This document shows positions 17,613 through 25,448 of a stretch of 64,000 nt of DNA, one piece after another. Below the pieces are notes generated by a model that had not been told where the DNA came from, made no database searches, and worked only from the letters and a program-made list of their open reading frames with translations. The DNA comes from Caulobacter sp. Root1455. GTDB taxonomy: Bacteria > Pseudomonadota > Alphaproteobacteria > Caulobacterales > Caulobacteraceae. The position numbers were made by a program, and so were the translations under genes. The DNA lies in the NCBI RefSeq assembly GCF_001426905.1, contig NZ_LMFQ01000020.1:248001-312000 (forward strand). The letters are read 5' to 3'. Every line of letters starts with the position of its first letter. The first letter of the stretch is position 1.

Positions 17613-19207
17613 GCGACGCGCCGTCGATCGACCACATCCTGATCGTCGGCGGCGGCACGGCCGGCTGGATGACCGCCGCCTACCTGGCTCGCCGCCTGGG
17701 CGCGATGCGGCCGGACGGCGTGCGCATCACCCTGATCGAGTCCAGCGAGATCGGCATCATCGGGGTGGGCGAGGGCACCTTCCCGACCATCCAGAACACC
17801 ATGCGGACGATCGGCGTCGACGAGGCGCGGTTCATGCGCGAGGCCGGGGCGGCCTTCAAGCAGGGCATCAAGTTCGTCGACTGGAAGACCGCGCCCCAGG
17901 ACGGGGTCCACAGCCACTACTACCACCCGTTCGCCCAACCCCGGCTGCTGAACGGCGGCCTGGACCTGGCGCCCTACTGGCTGATGGGCGAGGCGGGGAA
18001 CATCCCGTTCTCCGACGCCGTCACCCTACAGGACAAGGTCTGCGACGCGATGCGCGGGCCCAAGCGGCTGGACGATCCGCAGTACGGCGGGCCGATGACC
18101 TACGCCTACCATTTCGACGCCGGCAAGCTGGCGGGCCTGCTGCGCGACGTCGGCAAGGCCACCGGCGTCAAGCACGTGCTGGGCAACGTGCTGAGCGTCA
18201 ACAAGACAGACGACGGATCGATCGCCTCGGTGACGACCCGCGAGCACGGCGACCTGGTCGCCGACCTCTATATCGACTGCACCGGTTTCGCCGGGGCTCT
18301 GATCGGCGAGGCCATGGGTTCGGCCTGGATCGACAAGGGCGACACCCTGTTCGTCGACCGCGCCCTGGCCCTGCAGGTCCCCTACGACCGCCCCGACGCC
18401 CCCGTGGCCGCCACCACCATCTCGACCGCCCACGAGGCCGGCTGGACCTGGGACATCGGCCTGCCCGAACGGCGGGGCACGGGCTATGTCTATTCCAGTC
18501 GTCACACCACGGACGATCGCGCCGAGCAGATCCTCCGCGGCTATGTCGGCAAGGCGGGCGAGGGGCTGAACCCGCGCCTGCTGAAGCTGAAGGTCGGCCA
18601 CCGCGACCGGCACTGGATCAAGAACTGCGTGGCCGTGGGCCTGTCCGGCGGCTTCCTGGAGCCGCTGGAGTCCACCGGCATCGTGCTGATCGAGGCCGCC
18701 GCCTACATGCTGGCCCGCAACCTGCCGCGCCGGGGCGGCATGGAGGCTGCGGCCCGCCAATTCAACACGGCGATGACCGACCGTTACCTGCGGGCCATCG
18801 ACTTCATCAAGCTGCACTACTGCCTCAGCCAACGCACCGACAACGGCTTCTGGACCGACAACGCCGACCCGGCCTCGATCCCCGAAAGTCTCCAGGACCA
18901 CCTGGCGATGTGGAAGCACCGGCCGCCCAACGTGTTCGACTTCCCGAACCTGCACGAGAGCTTCAAGTACTTCAATTACCAGTACATTCTGTACGGTATG
19001 GGCTTCGAAACGACGGTCGATCCGGCCGCCCACGTCCACGGCGACCTGGCGCGGGCCGACTTCGGCCGGGTGCGCGAGGCGGGGCTGCGCGCCGCCGCCA
19101 GCCTGCCCGACCATCGCGCCCTGCTGACCGACGTCTATACGAAGGGCTTCTCGACCAAGGCTCCCGACCTGGCCGCGGCCGAGGCCGGCGAGGCGCCCCG
19201 GCGGTGA
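17609..19207 (+). CDS. Flavin-dependent tryptophan-halogenase-like protein 2
   Basis: Second halogenase-family protein (532 aa), closely similar along its length to the gene upstream, so the pair looks like a tandem duplication. It has VGGGTAGWMTAAYL for FAD, GVGEGTFPTI, AAFKQGIKFVDW, WTWDIGLPERRGTGYVY and FLEPLESTGIVLIEAAAYML. Its ATG overlaps the previous stop (ATGA). It is part of the same long operon as the hexosaminidase and PTS. Substrate unknown. A role in modifying a sugar, a cofactor or an aromatic ligand is speculation. Confidence 0.85.
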   Translation: MSDAPSIDHILIVGGGTAGWMTAAYLARRLGAMRPDGVRITLIESSEIGIIGVGEGTFPTIQNTMRTIGVDEARFMREAGAAFKQGIKFVDWKTAPQDGVHSHYYHPFAQPRLLNGGLDLAPYWLMGEAGNIPFSDAVTLQDKVCDAMRGPKRLDDPQYGGPMTYAYHFDAGKLAGLLRDVGKATGVKHVLGNVLSVNKTDDGSIASVTTREHGDLVADLYIDCTGFAGALIGEAMGSAWIDKGDTLFVDRALALQVPYDRPDAPVAATTISTAHEAGWTWDIGLPERRGTGYVYSSRHTTDDRAEQILRGYVGKAGEGLNPRLLKLKVGHRDRHWIKNCVAVGLSGGFLEPLESTGIVLIEAAAYMLARNLPRRGGMEAAARQFNTAMTDRYLRAIDFIKLHYCLSQRTDNGFWTDNADPASIPESLQDHLAMWKHRPPNVFDFPNLHESFKYFNYQYILYGMGFETTVDPAAHVHGDLARADFGRVREAGLRAAASLPDHRALLTDVYTKGFSTKAPDLAAAEAGEAPRR

Positions 19208-19920
19208 GCGCCTTCTCGCCCGGCCCCGACCCGCGCGTCGAGCTGCTGCGTATCGGCCGTGAGGCCCATCCGGTGCTGATCCTCGACGGCTTGCTGACCG
19301 GCGCGGAAAGCCTGGTCGACTACGCCGCCGACACGGCCGTCCTGGCCCCGGTCAGGGCCGCCGCCAACTTCTATCCCGGCGTTCGCGCCCCCGCGCCGCC
19401 GGGCTATGCGCCGGCGCTGATCACGGCCCTGCGACCCTATCTGTCGGAGACGTTCGGCGCGCCCGCCGGCGGCAAGGCCCACCTCACCTGCGCCCTGTCG
19501 ATGGCCACCCTGCCGGCCGACCAGGCCGGCCTGGCCCAGCGCCTGCCGCACATCGACACCACCGCGCCCAGTCAACTGGCGATCCTGCACTATCTGTGCG
19601 GCCCCGATCACGGCGGCACAGCCTTCTATCGCCATCGCGCCACCGGCTTCGAGGCGGTCGGCCCCGAACGTGGCGAGGCCTATTTCGCCGCCCTGCGCCA
19701 GGAGATGCAGGCCGCGCCGGCCACCGACGGCGGCGGCTACATCGTCGCGTCCAACGCCCTCTACGAACAGACCGGCGTGGTCGCGGCGGCCTTCAATCGC
19801 ATCATCGTCTACGCCAGCAACCTGCTGCACGCCGGTGTGCTGCCCGACCGCCCCGTCAGCCTCGACCCGCGTCGCGGACGGCTGACGGCCAACACCTTCT
19901 TCCGCTTCGAGATCGCCTGA
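19204..19920 (+). CDS. DUF6445-like protein, last gene of the GlcNAc operon
   Basis: 238-aa cytosolic-looking protein starting with GTG at 19204, overlapping the preceding stop (GTGA). Features include [46 protein letters not shown] and a C-terminal [10 protein letters not shown] recognise this as the DUF6445 type found after halogenase-like genes. The H-x-D in LPHIDT and a later conserved His (LLHAGVL) give it a look of 2-oxoglutarate/Fe(II) oxygenases, but that is inference. It may work with the two halogenase-like proteins. Confidence 0.7.
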   Translation: MSAFSPGPDPRVELLRIGREAHPVLILDGLLTGAESLVDYAADTAVLAPVRAAANFYPGVRAPAPPGYAPALITALRPYLSETFGAPAGGKAHLTCALSMATLPADQAGLAQRLPHIDTTAPSQLAILHYLCGPDHGGTAFYRHRATGFEAVGPERGEAYFAALRQEMQAAPATDGGGYIVASNALYEQTGVVAAAFNRIIVYASNLLHAGVLPDRPVSLDPRRGRLTANTFFRFEIA

Positions 19921-20083
19921 CCGCCAGCCTAATCGCGCGCGTCTGCATGAACCTGCGGCGTGCGGCGCTCCGGCGTGCGGAACCTTCAAGTCACCGCAAG
20001 CATGTCCAAGCCCGGGCTGGCGAAAACGCCTAGCTTCCAACGGATTTTGGCGACACGCGCCGGATCGACAGCGAGGCGAACGC

Positions 20084-21124
20084 ATGGCCACATCCTCCGG
20101 TGAACAGGGTCCGCGCGAGCAGGGCTTCGGCGAACAGGGTCCGGGTGAACGAGACGGGGCGTCGCGGCGCCACGTGGTCACCAGCGGCCTGAGCCTGGCT
20201 CTGATGAGCGCGCTTCCGTCCCTCTCCGCGTCCACATCGTCGGCGGCGACTCCCAAGGCCTCGCCCAAACTTCCAGGAGACAGCATCATGAGCAGCGGCT
20301 TCGTCACCACCAAGGACGGCACGCAGATCTTCTACAAGGACTGGGGTCCCAAGACCGCCCAGCCGATCGTGTTCCACCACGGCTGGCCGCTGAGCGCCGA
20401 CGACTGGGACAACCAGATGATGTTCTTCCTGGCCGAGGGCTTCCGGGTCATCGCCCACGACCGTCGCGGCCACGGCCGGTCGACCCAGACCGACACCGGC
20501 AACGAGATGGACACCTACGCGGCCGACGTCATCGCCCTGGCCGACCACCTGGACCTGAAGAACGCCGTCCATGTCGGCCACTCCACCGGCGGCGGCGAGG
20601 TCATCCACTATGTGGCCCGCGCCAAGCCGGGCCGCGTGGCCAAGGCCGTGCTGATCGGCGCGGTGCCGCCGATCATGGTCAAGTCCGCCAAGAACCCGGG
20701 CGGCCTGCCGATCGAGGTGTTCGACGGGTTCCGCGCCGCCCAGGTCGCCAATCGCGCCCAGTTCTTCCACGACGTCGCGGCCGGCCCGTTCTACGGCTTC
20801 AACCGTCCGGGCGCGAAGGTGTCGCCGGCCACGGTCGAGAACTGGTGGCGCCAGGGCATGATGGGCGGGACCAAGGCCCACTACGACTGCATCAAGGCCT
20901 TCTCGGAGACCGACTTCACCGAAGATCTCAAGTCGGTCGACGTGCCGGTGCTGCTGATGCACGGCGAGGACGATCAGATCGTGCCGATCGCCGACTCGGC
21001 CCTGATCGGCATCAAGCTGTTGAAGAAGGGCACGCTGAAGACCTATCCGGGCCTGCCTCACGGCATGTGCACGACCCATCCGGAGGTCGTGAACCCGGAC
21101 CTGCTGGCCTGGATCAAGGCCTAG
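20084..21124 (+). CDS. Alpha/beta hydrolase, non-heme chloroperoxidase family
   Basis: Alpha/beta-hydrolase of 346 aa. The core begins at about residue 69 ([19 protein letters not shown]) and has the oxyanion HHGWPL, nucleophile elbow GHSTGGGE with Ser167, a late acidic MHGEDDQIV and catalytic His in GLPHGMC. The core (~275 aa) matches serine-hydrolase perhydrolases called non-heme chloroperoxidases. The first ~68 residues are extra: a repetitive [15 protein letters not shown] stretch, then [17 protein letters not shown], a twin-arginine-like export signal. A second ATG at 20288 would give a cytosolic form. Confidence 0.88.
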   Translation: MATSSGEQGPREQGFGEQGPGERDGASRRHVVTSGLSLALMSALPSLSASTSSAATPKASPKLPGDSIMSSGFVTTKDGTQIFYKDWGPKTAQPIVFHHGWPLSADDWDNQMMFFLAEGFRVIAHDRRGHGRSTQTDTGNEMDTYAADVIALADHLDLKNAVHVGHSTGGGEVIHYVARAKPGRVAKAVLIGAVPPIMVKSAKNPGGLPIEVFDGFRAAQVANRAQFFHDVAAGPFYGFNRPGAKVSPATVENWWRQGMMGGTKAHYDCIKAFSETDFTEDLKSVDVPVLLMHGEDDQIVPIADSALIGIKLLKKGTLKTYPGLPHGMCTTHPEVVNPDLLAWIKA

Positions 21125-21157
21125 GGCGGGGGGCGAACCTCAAGCTTCGTGCGTTCT

Positions 21158-21186
21158 CCTCGTCCTTCGACAGGCTCAGGATGAGG
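21158..21186. repeat. 29-bp dispersed repeat, copy 1
   Basis: Sequence reading CCTCGTCCTTCGACAGGCTC then AGGATGAGG. It is itself partly palindromic and pairs with an inverted, 27/29 identical copy 45 bases downstream. The motif is a well-known intergenic repeat type of Caulobacterales and sphingomonads. Confidence 0.7.
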
Positions 21187-21231
21187 AGAATGGCGGACGC
21201 CTTGCAACGGAGCGAGGCGCTCTAAGTTCGA

Positions 21232-21260
21232 CCTCGTCCTGAGCTTGTCGAAGGACGAGG
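21232..21260. repeat. 29-bp dispersed repeat, copy 2 (inverted)
   Basis: Inverted counterpart of the repeat at 21158, with two mismatches. Together they could fold into a long hairpin between the convergent hydrolase and GH13 genes and so act as a bidirectional terminator. Confidence 0.7.
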
Positions 21261-21304
21261 TCGTGCACGGCGCTTGAATGTCGATACGCCCCTTGTTTTC
21301 GCGG

Positions 21305-22996
21305 CTAGACGTCTCGAACCGCCAGGATCACCGAGGCCCAACCCGCCAGCGTCACGACCTGGCCTTCGACCTCGGCGGCCCCGAACGCCGCGCCCTCGAC
21401 CGTCAGGCCGTCGGGCAGCGCATAGCGCACCGTCTCGCGGCCGAAGTTCAGCAGCACCAGCAGGCGCTCGCCCCGGCGATAGGCGAAGACCTGTTCGTGG
21501 TCGGGGTCGATGTCGCGGTAGCCGCCCTCGCGCAGGTCGGCCGATCCGCGCCGGAAGGCGATCAGCGCGCGCGTGTGGGCCAGCACCGAGCCCGGCCGCG
21601 CCGCCTGGTCTTCGGCATTGATCGTCGACGCGTTCGGATTGACCGGCAGCCAGGGCTTGCCGCTCGTGAAGCCGCCGTTCGGCCCGGACGTCCACTGCAT
21701 CGGCGTGCGGGAATTGTCGCGGCCCATCGCGCGGGCGTTGGCCAGGTATTCCGCTTCCGACACCCGGTGCTTCACGTCGCGCCAACGGCCCCAGACCTCC
21801 AGGTCGTCGAAGTCGTCCAGGGTCTGGAACGGATAGTTGGTCATGCCCAGCTCCTCGCCCTGATAGAGGAACGGCGTGCCGCGCTGGGTCAGGATCAGGG
21901 TGTTGAGCACCTTGGCCGAGCGCTCGACCCAGGCCGGATCGTCGTCGCCGAAATGCGAGACCGAGCGCGGATTGTCGTGGTTGGACAGGAACTGGGTGTT
22001 CCAGCCGAACGGCCCGGCGGCCTGGTCCAGTTCGGTGTAGAGGGCCTTCAGCCGGGGCAGGGTCCAGGAGGTCTTGCGCCAGCCGTCGATGTCCATCCGC
22101 ACGATGTCGAAATTGATCACCAGGTCCAGCTCGCGGCGGCGGCTGTCGATCAGGTCGCGGGCGTCCTCGGGCCGCAGGCCGAACGCCTCGCCGACGGTCA
22201 TGGTGTCGTAGCGGTCCAGGACCTCGCGGCGCATCTCGCGCAGATAGTCGTGCAGCTTGGGGCCGGCGGCGTAGACGAACTGCGGCGCGCGGCGCTCCGC
22301 GGGCGTCAGGTCCGGCAGGCCCGGCTGTTTCGAAATGAACGGGATCACGTCCATCCGGAAGCCCGACACCCCCTTGTCGAGCCAGAACCGCATCAGGTCG
22401 TGGACTTCCTCGCGGACCTTGGGGTTCTCCCAGTTCAGGTCGGGCTGCTTGGCGGCGAAATAGTGCAGGTAGTACTGGCCGGTGCTTTGATCGAAGGTCC
22501 AGGCGGGCCCGCCGAAGAAGGCGCTGTAGTTGTTGGGCGGGCCCCCACCCAAACTGGCGTCGCGACCGTCACGCCAGATATAATAATCCCTATACGGATT
22601 ATCGCGTCCCTTGCGGCTCTCGACGAACCAGGCGTGTTCGTCGCTGCTGTGGTTGACCACCAGGTCGATGATCAGCCGCATGCCGCGCGCGCTCATGCCG
22701 GCCAGCATGGCGTCGAAGTCGGCCATGGTCCCGAACTGGGCCATCACCTTGCGGTAGTCGCGGATATCGTAGCCGTTGTCGGCGTTGGGGCTGTCGAAGT
22801 GGGGCGACAGCCAGACCACGTCGACGCCCAGAGCCTTCAGATAGTCCAGCTTCGCCGTGATCCCCGGCAGGTCGCCCACCCCGTCGCCGTCGGTGTCGAG
22901 GAACGAGCGGGGATAGATCTGATAGACGACCGCGTCCTTCCACCAGGGGCGCCCGAGGGCTGGGTCGGCGGTCGGTGTCGGTTGGTCATCGCGCAC
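21305..22996 (-). CDS. GH13 alpha-glucosidase / oligo-1,6-glucosidase family
   Basis: Retaining alpha-glucan hydrolase of 563 aa. GH13 regions are visible in order: PWWKDAVVYQIYPRSF, LIIDLVVNHSSDEH (region I), GFRMDVIPF with the nucleophile Asp (II), TVGEAFG with the acid/base Glu (III) and FLSNHDNPR (IV). The RDYYIWRDG motif is typical of exo-acting alpha-glucosidases. No signal peptide is apparent. The next upstream gene is an outer-membrane porin; 82 bases separate them, so they could form a maltodextrin or isomaltose unit. Exact linkage specificity cannot be read from the sequence. Confidence 0.92.
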   Translation of the reverse strand: MRDDQPTPTADPALGRPWWKDAVVYQIYPRSFLDTDGDGVGDLPGITAKLDYLKALGVDVVWLSPHFDSPNADNGYDIRDYRKVMAQFGTMADFDAMLAGMSARGMRLIIDLVVNHSSDEHAWFVESRKGRDNPYRDYYIWRDGRDASLGGGPPNNYSAFFGGPAWTFDQSTGQYYLHYFAAKQPDLNWENPKVREEVHDLMRFWLDKGVSGFRMDVIPFISKQPGLPDLTPAERRAPQFVYAAGPKLHDYLREMRREVLDRYDTMTVGEAFGLRPEDARDLIDSRRRELDLVINFDIVRMDIDGWRKTSWTLPRLKALYTELDQAAGPFGWNTQFLSNHDNPRSVSHFGDDDPAWVERSAKVLNTLILTQRGTPFLYQGEELGMTNYPFQTLDDFDDLEVWGRWRDVKHRVSEAEYLANARAMGRDNSRTPMQWTSGPNGGFTSGKPWLPVNPNASTINAEDQAARPGSVLAHTRALIAFRRGSADLREGGYRDIDPDHEQVFAYRRGERLLVLLNFGRETVRYALPDGLTVEGAAFGAAEVEGQVVTLAGWASVILAVRDV

Positions 22997-23078
22997 GAAC
23001 GGTCTCTCCCAGGCCTGGCCCGGGCGACGCTAACCGATTTCGACGCCGAGGTCAGAGGGGGCCGGCCGCCTTCCGTTA

Positions 23079-24677
23079 TCAGAACGCGATGATGGCCTGG
23101 ACCATCGGGACCCAGGCCGTCATGCCGGCCGTGTAGGGGGTGAAGGTGCCGCTATAGGGCACGTTGACCGTCCGCATCAGCTCCGCGGACAGCCACATGC
23201 GCTCGGTCGGGACGAAGTACCACTTCAGGCCCACGCCCGCCTCCCAGGAGTCGCGGAACTCTCCGAACACCCTCGAGCCGCGGCCGTACACCATCAGCTT
23301 CTGGGGAGCGATGAACGTGGCCGCCGACAGCTCGAAGCCGTGATCGAACATGTGCTTGATGGGAATCGGACCGTCGGCCTCGAAGTCATCCACCCAGCGG
23401 AAGTAGTACTGGCCGTTGAGCGACCACCCGTTCCGTTTGACGCCCCCGTCGATCGCCCACATTTCGTAGGTGGCCTTGTCCACGGTCACGCCCGGCGCGA
23501 AGGCCCCGGTGCTGAAGGTCAGCACGCCGTCCGAGTTGTACATCGACGTGTTCTCGGGGCTCGACTGGTCGAGGTTGGTGAAGCGGTCTTCCCTCGACCG
23601 CGTGTACGACGTGCCCAGGCGAATGCGCAGATCCGACGAGGCGTAATAGTCATCGTACATGTTGCGCGACTTGCCCGGCGGGCCGTAGTCGCCGAGCGGT
23701 TCCCACCAGACGCTGCCCGAGCCCATCAGATTGGTGTCGATCTTGGCGGCCGAGATGTTCAGCGTGTTGAGCCCGTTGCCGACGAACGCCAGGTAGTGCA
23801 GGCCGTGCGGGAGGTCCCCGTTGGCCCATATCCCCTGGGTGAAACCGGGACGGAAGAAGTTGTCCGCCATGGTGCGGTCGGTCGACTGGAAGAACGGGAA
23901 GGTGTTCACCAACGAACGGCTGCCGGGAACGCCCGTATAGCCGCCCCAGAGCGTGAAGGCCTTGTTGAATTGCCAGCCGATGTTCCCCGCCACGACGATC
24001 GAGGCCGACCCGGCGGACGTCCACACGGTGGAGCTGTAGCGCAGTCTCCGGTCGAAAATGTAGCCGCCCAGGATGAACATCGAGCGGTTGACGGTGATGT
24101 CGTTGCGCGGATTGACGGTGCGAACGACGCCCAGATGATCGGTGAAGGTTTCGTCGGTCGAGGTGGTGTTGAGGTACCGGACCTGGGTGTTGACGTTGAA
24201 CTTCAGCAGGAACGGGACCTTGGCATCGTCGGGGTTCTCCCAGATGACGATGCCGTCCTGGTAGCGGTCGACAAGCTTCCGCGTGACTGAATCTTCCGGT
24301 TCCGTCGCGGCGGGCGGCGCCGAGGCCGCCACCTGGAGCGGCGCTGTCGCGGGCGCCGCGGCCGCGACAGGCGGCGGGACGGGTTGCGCGGCCGCCGGCG
24401 CGGCCTGCCTGTCCAACTGTTGCTCCAGCCGGTCGAGCGTCTCGGTCAGCGCCTTTTGCTGTTCCTGCATGGCGCGAAGCTGCTCTCGCACCGCCGTGAC
24501 CTGCTGTTCCAGTTCGGCGGGCGTGGCCGGCCGCGCGGGCGCCTGCGCATGGGCGGCGGTCGCGACCATCGTCGTCAGGGCGCCGACCGCGATGGAAAGC
24601 CCGAGGCGCGCGCGACGTCGTCCGCGGCGATCGCGCGACCCGGGCTCCTGCCCCGAACTGGCGATCGGTCGCGCCAT
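23079..24677 (-). CDS. Outer-membrane porin, phosphate-selective-porin-like
   Basis: 532-aa exported protein. After an Arg-rich N-terminus comes a signal segment ending TAAHAQAPARP. A coiled-coil of about 45 residues follows (ELEQQVTAVREQLRAMQEQQ...RLEQQLDRQ), then a Pro/Ala-rich linker and a beta-barrel ending MVQAIIAF. The coiled-coil plus barrel layout is usual for OprO/OprP-type porins in alphaproteobacteria. The ATG at 24677 has GAGG six bases upstream. Substrate unknown; the GH13 neighbour hints at a sugar. Confidence 0.8.
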   Translation of the reverse strand: MARPIASSGQEPGSRDRRGRRRARLGLSIAVGALTTMVATAAHAQAPARPATPAELEQQVTAVREQLRAMQEQQKALTETLDRLEQQLDRQAAPAAAQPVPPPVAAAAPATAPLQVAASAPPAATEPEDSVTRKLVDRYQDGIVIWENPDDAKVPFLLKFNVNTQVRYLNTTSTDETFTDHLGVVRTVNPRNDITVNRSMFILGGYIFDRRLRYSSTVWTSAGSASIVVAGNIGWQFNKAFTLWGGYTGVPGSRSLVNTFPFFQSTDRTMADNFFRPGFTQGIWANGDLPHGLHYLAFVGNGLNTLNISAAKIDTNLMGSGSVWWEPLGDYGPPGKSRNMYDDYYASSDLRIRLGTSYTRSREDRFTNLDQSSPENTSMYNSDGVLTFSTGAFAPGVTVDKATYEMWAIDGGVKRNGWSLNGQYYFRWVDDFEADGPIPIKHMFDHGFELSAATFIAPQKLMVYGRGSRVFGEFRDSWEAGVGLKWYFVPTERMWLSAELMRTVNVPYSGTFTPYTAGMTAWVPMVQAIIAF

Positions 24678-24684
24678 CGCCGCC

Positions 24685-24864
24685 TCAGCCGAGCCTGACG
24701 GAGACGGCGAGACCGCCTCGGGAGGCCTTGGCGGTCAGGGCTCCGGTCGACAAGGTCCTGGCGCCGCGCGTCATGAAGGCGCGACGCTCTGATCCGGCCG
24801 GAGGTTCGCGCATGTCCAATCGCGGAACCGGACTGGAATTTTCTGACGCGACGTCGCTTGCCAT
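24685..24864 (-). CDS. Doubtful small ORF before the porin
   Basis: A 59-codon frame (MASDVASENSSPVPRL...) ends 8 bases before the porin start, and its TGA lies in the porin ribosome site. I do not recognise the peptide, and the start has a poor ribosome site. It could be a leader peptide, or simply noncoding sequence with a chance frame. Confidence 0.2.
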   Translation of the reverse strand: MASDVASENSSPVPRLDMREPPAGSERRAFMTRGARTLSTGALTAKASRGGLAVSVRLG

Positions 24865-24867
24865 CAC

Positions 24868-25189
24868 CCCGAACCTTTCGAAGGCTTCAAGAGCGTGGAC
24901 GGTCCGATTTTTAGCTGGGACGGGGCATAGGGTGAAATGCTGAGGCCGGCGTCACGTCGAACCCAGGTTCAGCCCATGGTCGGCGATGCGGGCCGCCCCC
25001 GGCGGGGGCGCGCAAGGCGTCGTGCCTCTCGTCAGTCGGGAAGACCGAGTCCGGCCTGGCGTCTTCGGCCCCGACGCCGCCCGCGAACCGCGTTGATCGG
25101 CGCCATCGGCTGGAGGCCGCCGCGAGGCCTTTGCAGGCAAGCGGATTTCGAGACGGCTACGGCCGTCTACGAACATCTGCAAACAAGGG
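24868..25189. other. Intergenic gap before the island
   Basis: No convincing gene. It contains a perfect 7-bp hairpin at 25151-25168 (AGACGGC, loop TACG, GCCGTCT). Read on the minus strand, this hairpin follows the left att copy, so it may be the old terminator of the tRNA-Ser gene, separated from it when the island inserted. Confidence 0.4.
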
Positions 25190-25206
25190 GGTGGCGGAGA
25201 GGGTGG
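25190..25206. repeat. Left attachment-site copy
   Basis: GGTGGCGGAGAGGGTGG, identical to 45435-45451. It is a fragment of the 3' end of tRNA-Ser with no tRNA body next to it, as expected for the far end of a tRNA-targeted island. Confidence 0.88.
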
Positions 25207-25265
25207 ACGCGATCATGTCGTCAATTGCCCAACTTTACAAAGCGTTAGAGCGATTTTCGGCGGAT

Positions 25266-25279
25266 TTCGTCCCACAAAT
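25266..25279 (+). repeat. Left copy of TTCGTCCCACAAAT, possible integrase arm site
   Basis: The same 14 bases occur at 45302-45315, next to the integrase start, in the same orientation. Both copies are inside the element and near its ends. Confidence 0.5.
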
Positions 25280-25448
25280 CGATCCGCAAACACTAAAATA
25301 ATAGCCAAACTCAAAGAGCCGAGAATGCGCTTCTAGAAAAATTTTTCCCGAAGCTACTGTCGTGGGGCGTAGCCATGTAGGACCGGCGATGGCCGGGCGG
25401 GATCGACTCCGCTAGAACCGACGCACCAGTTTTAAACCATGGTCGCTT

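Noticed and set aside
25190-25206. Second tRNA-Ser gene at the left island end
   Set aside because: Only 17 bases of the 3' end are present; no tRNA body follows.
24937-25248. 103-aa plus-strand frame before the island
   Set aside because: Arg-rich, spans the left att copy and has no ribosome site or family match.
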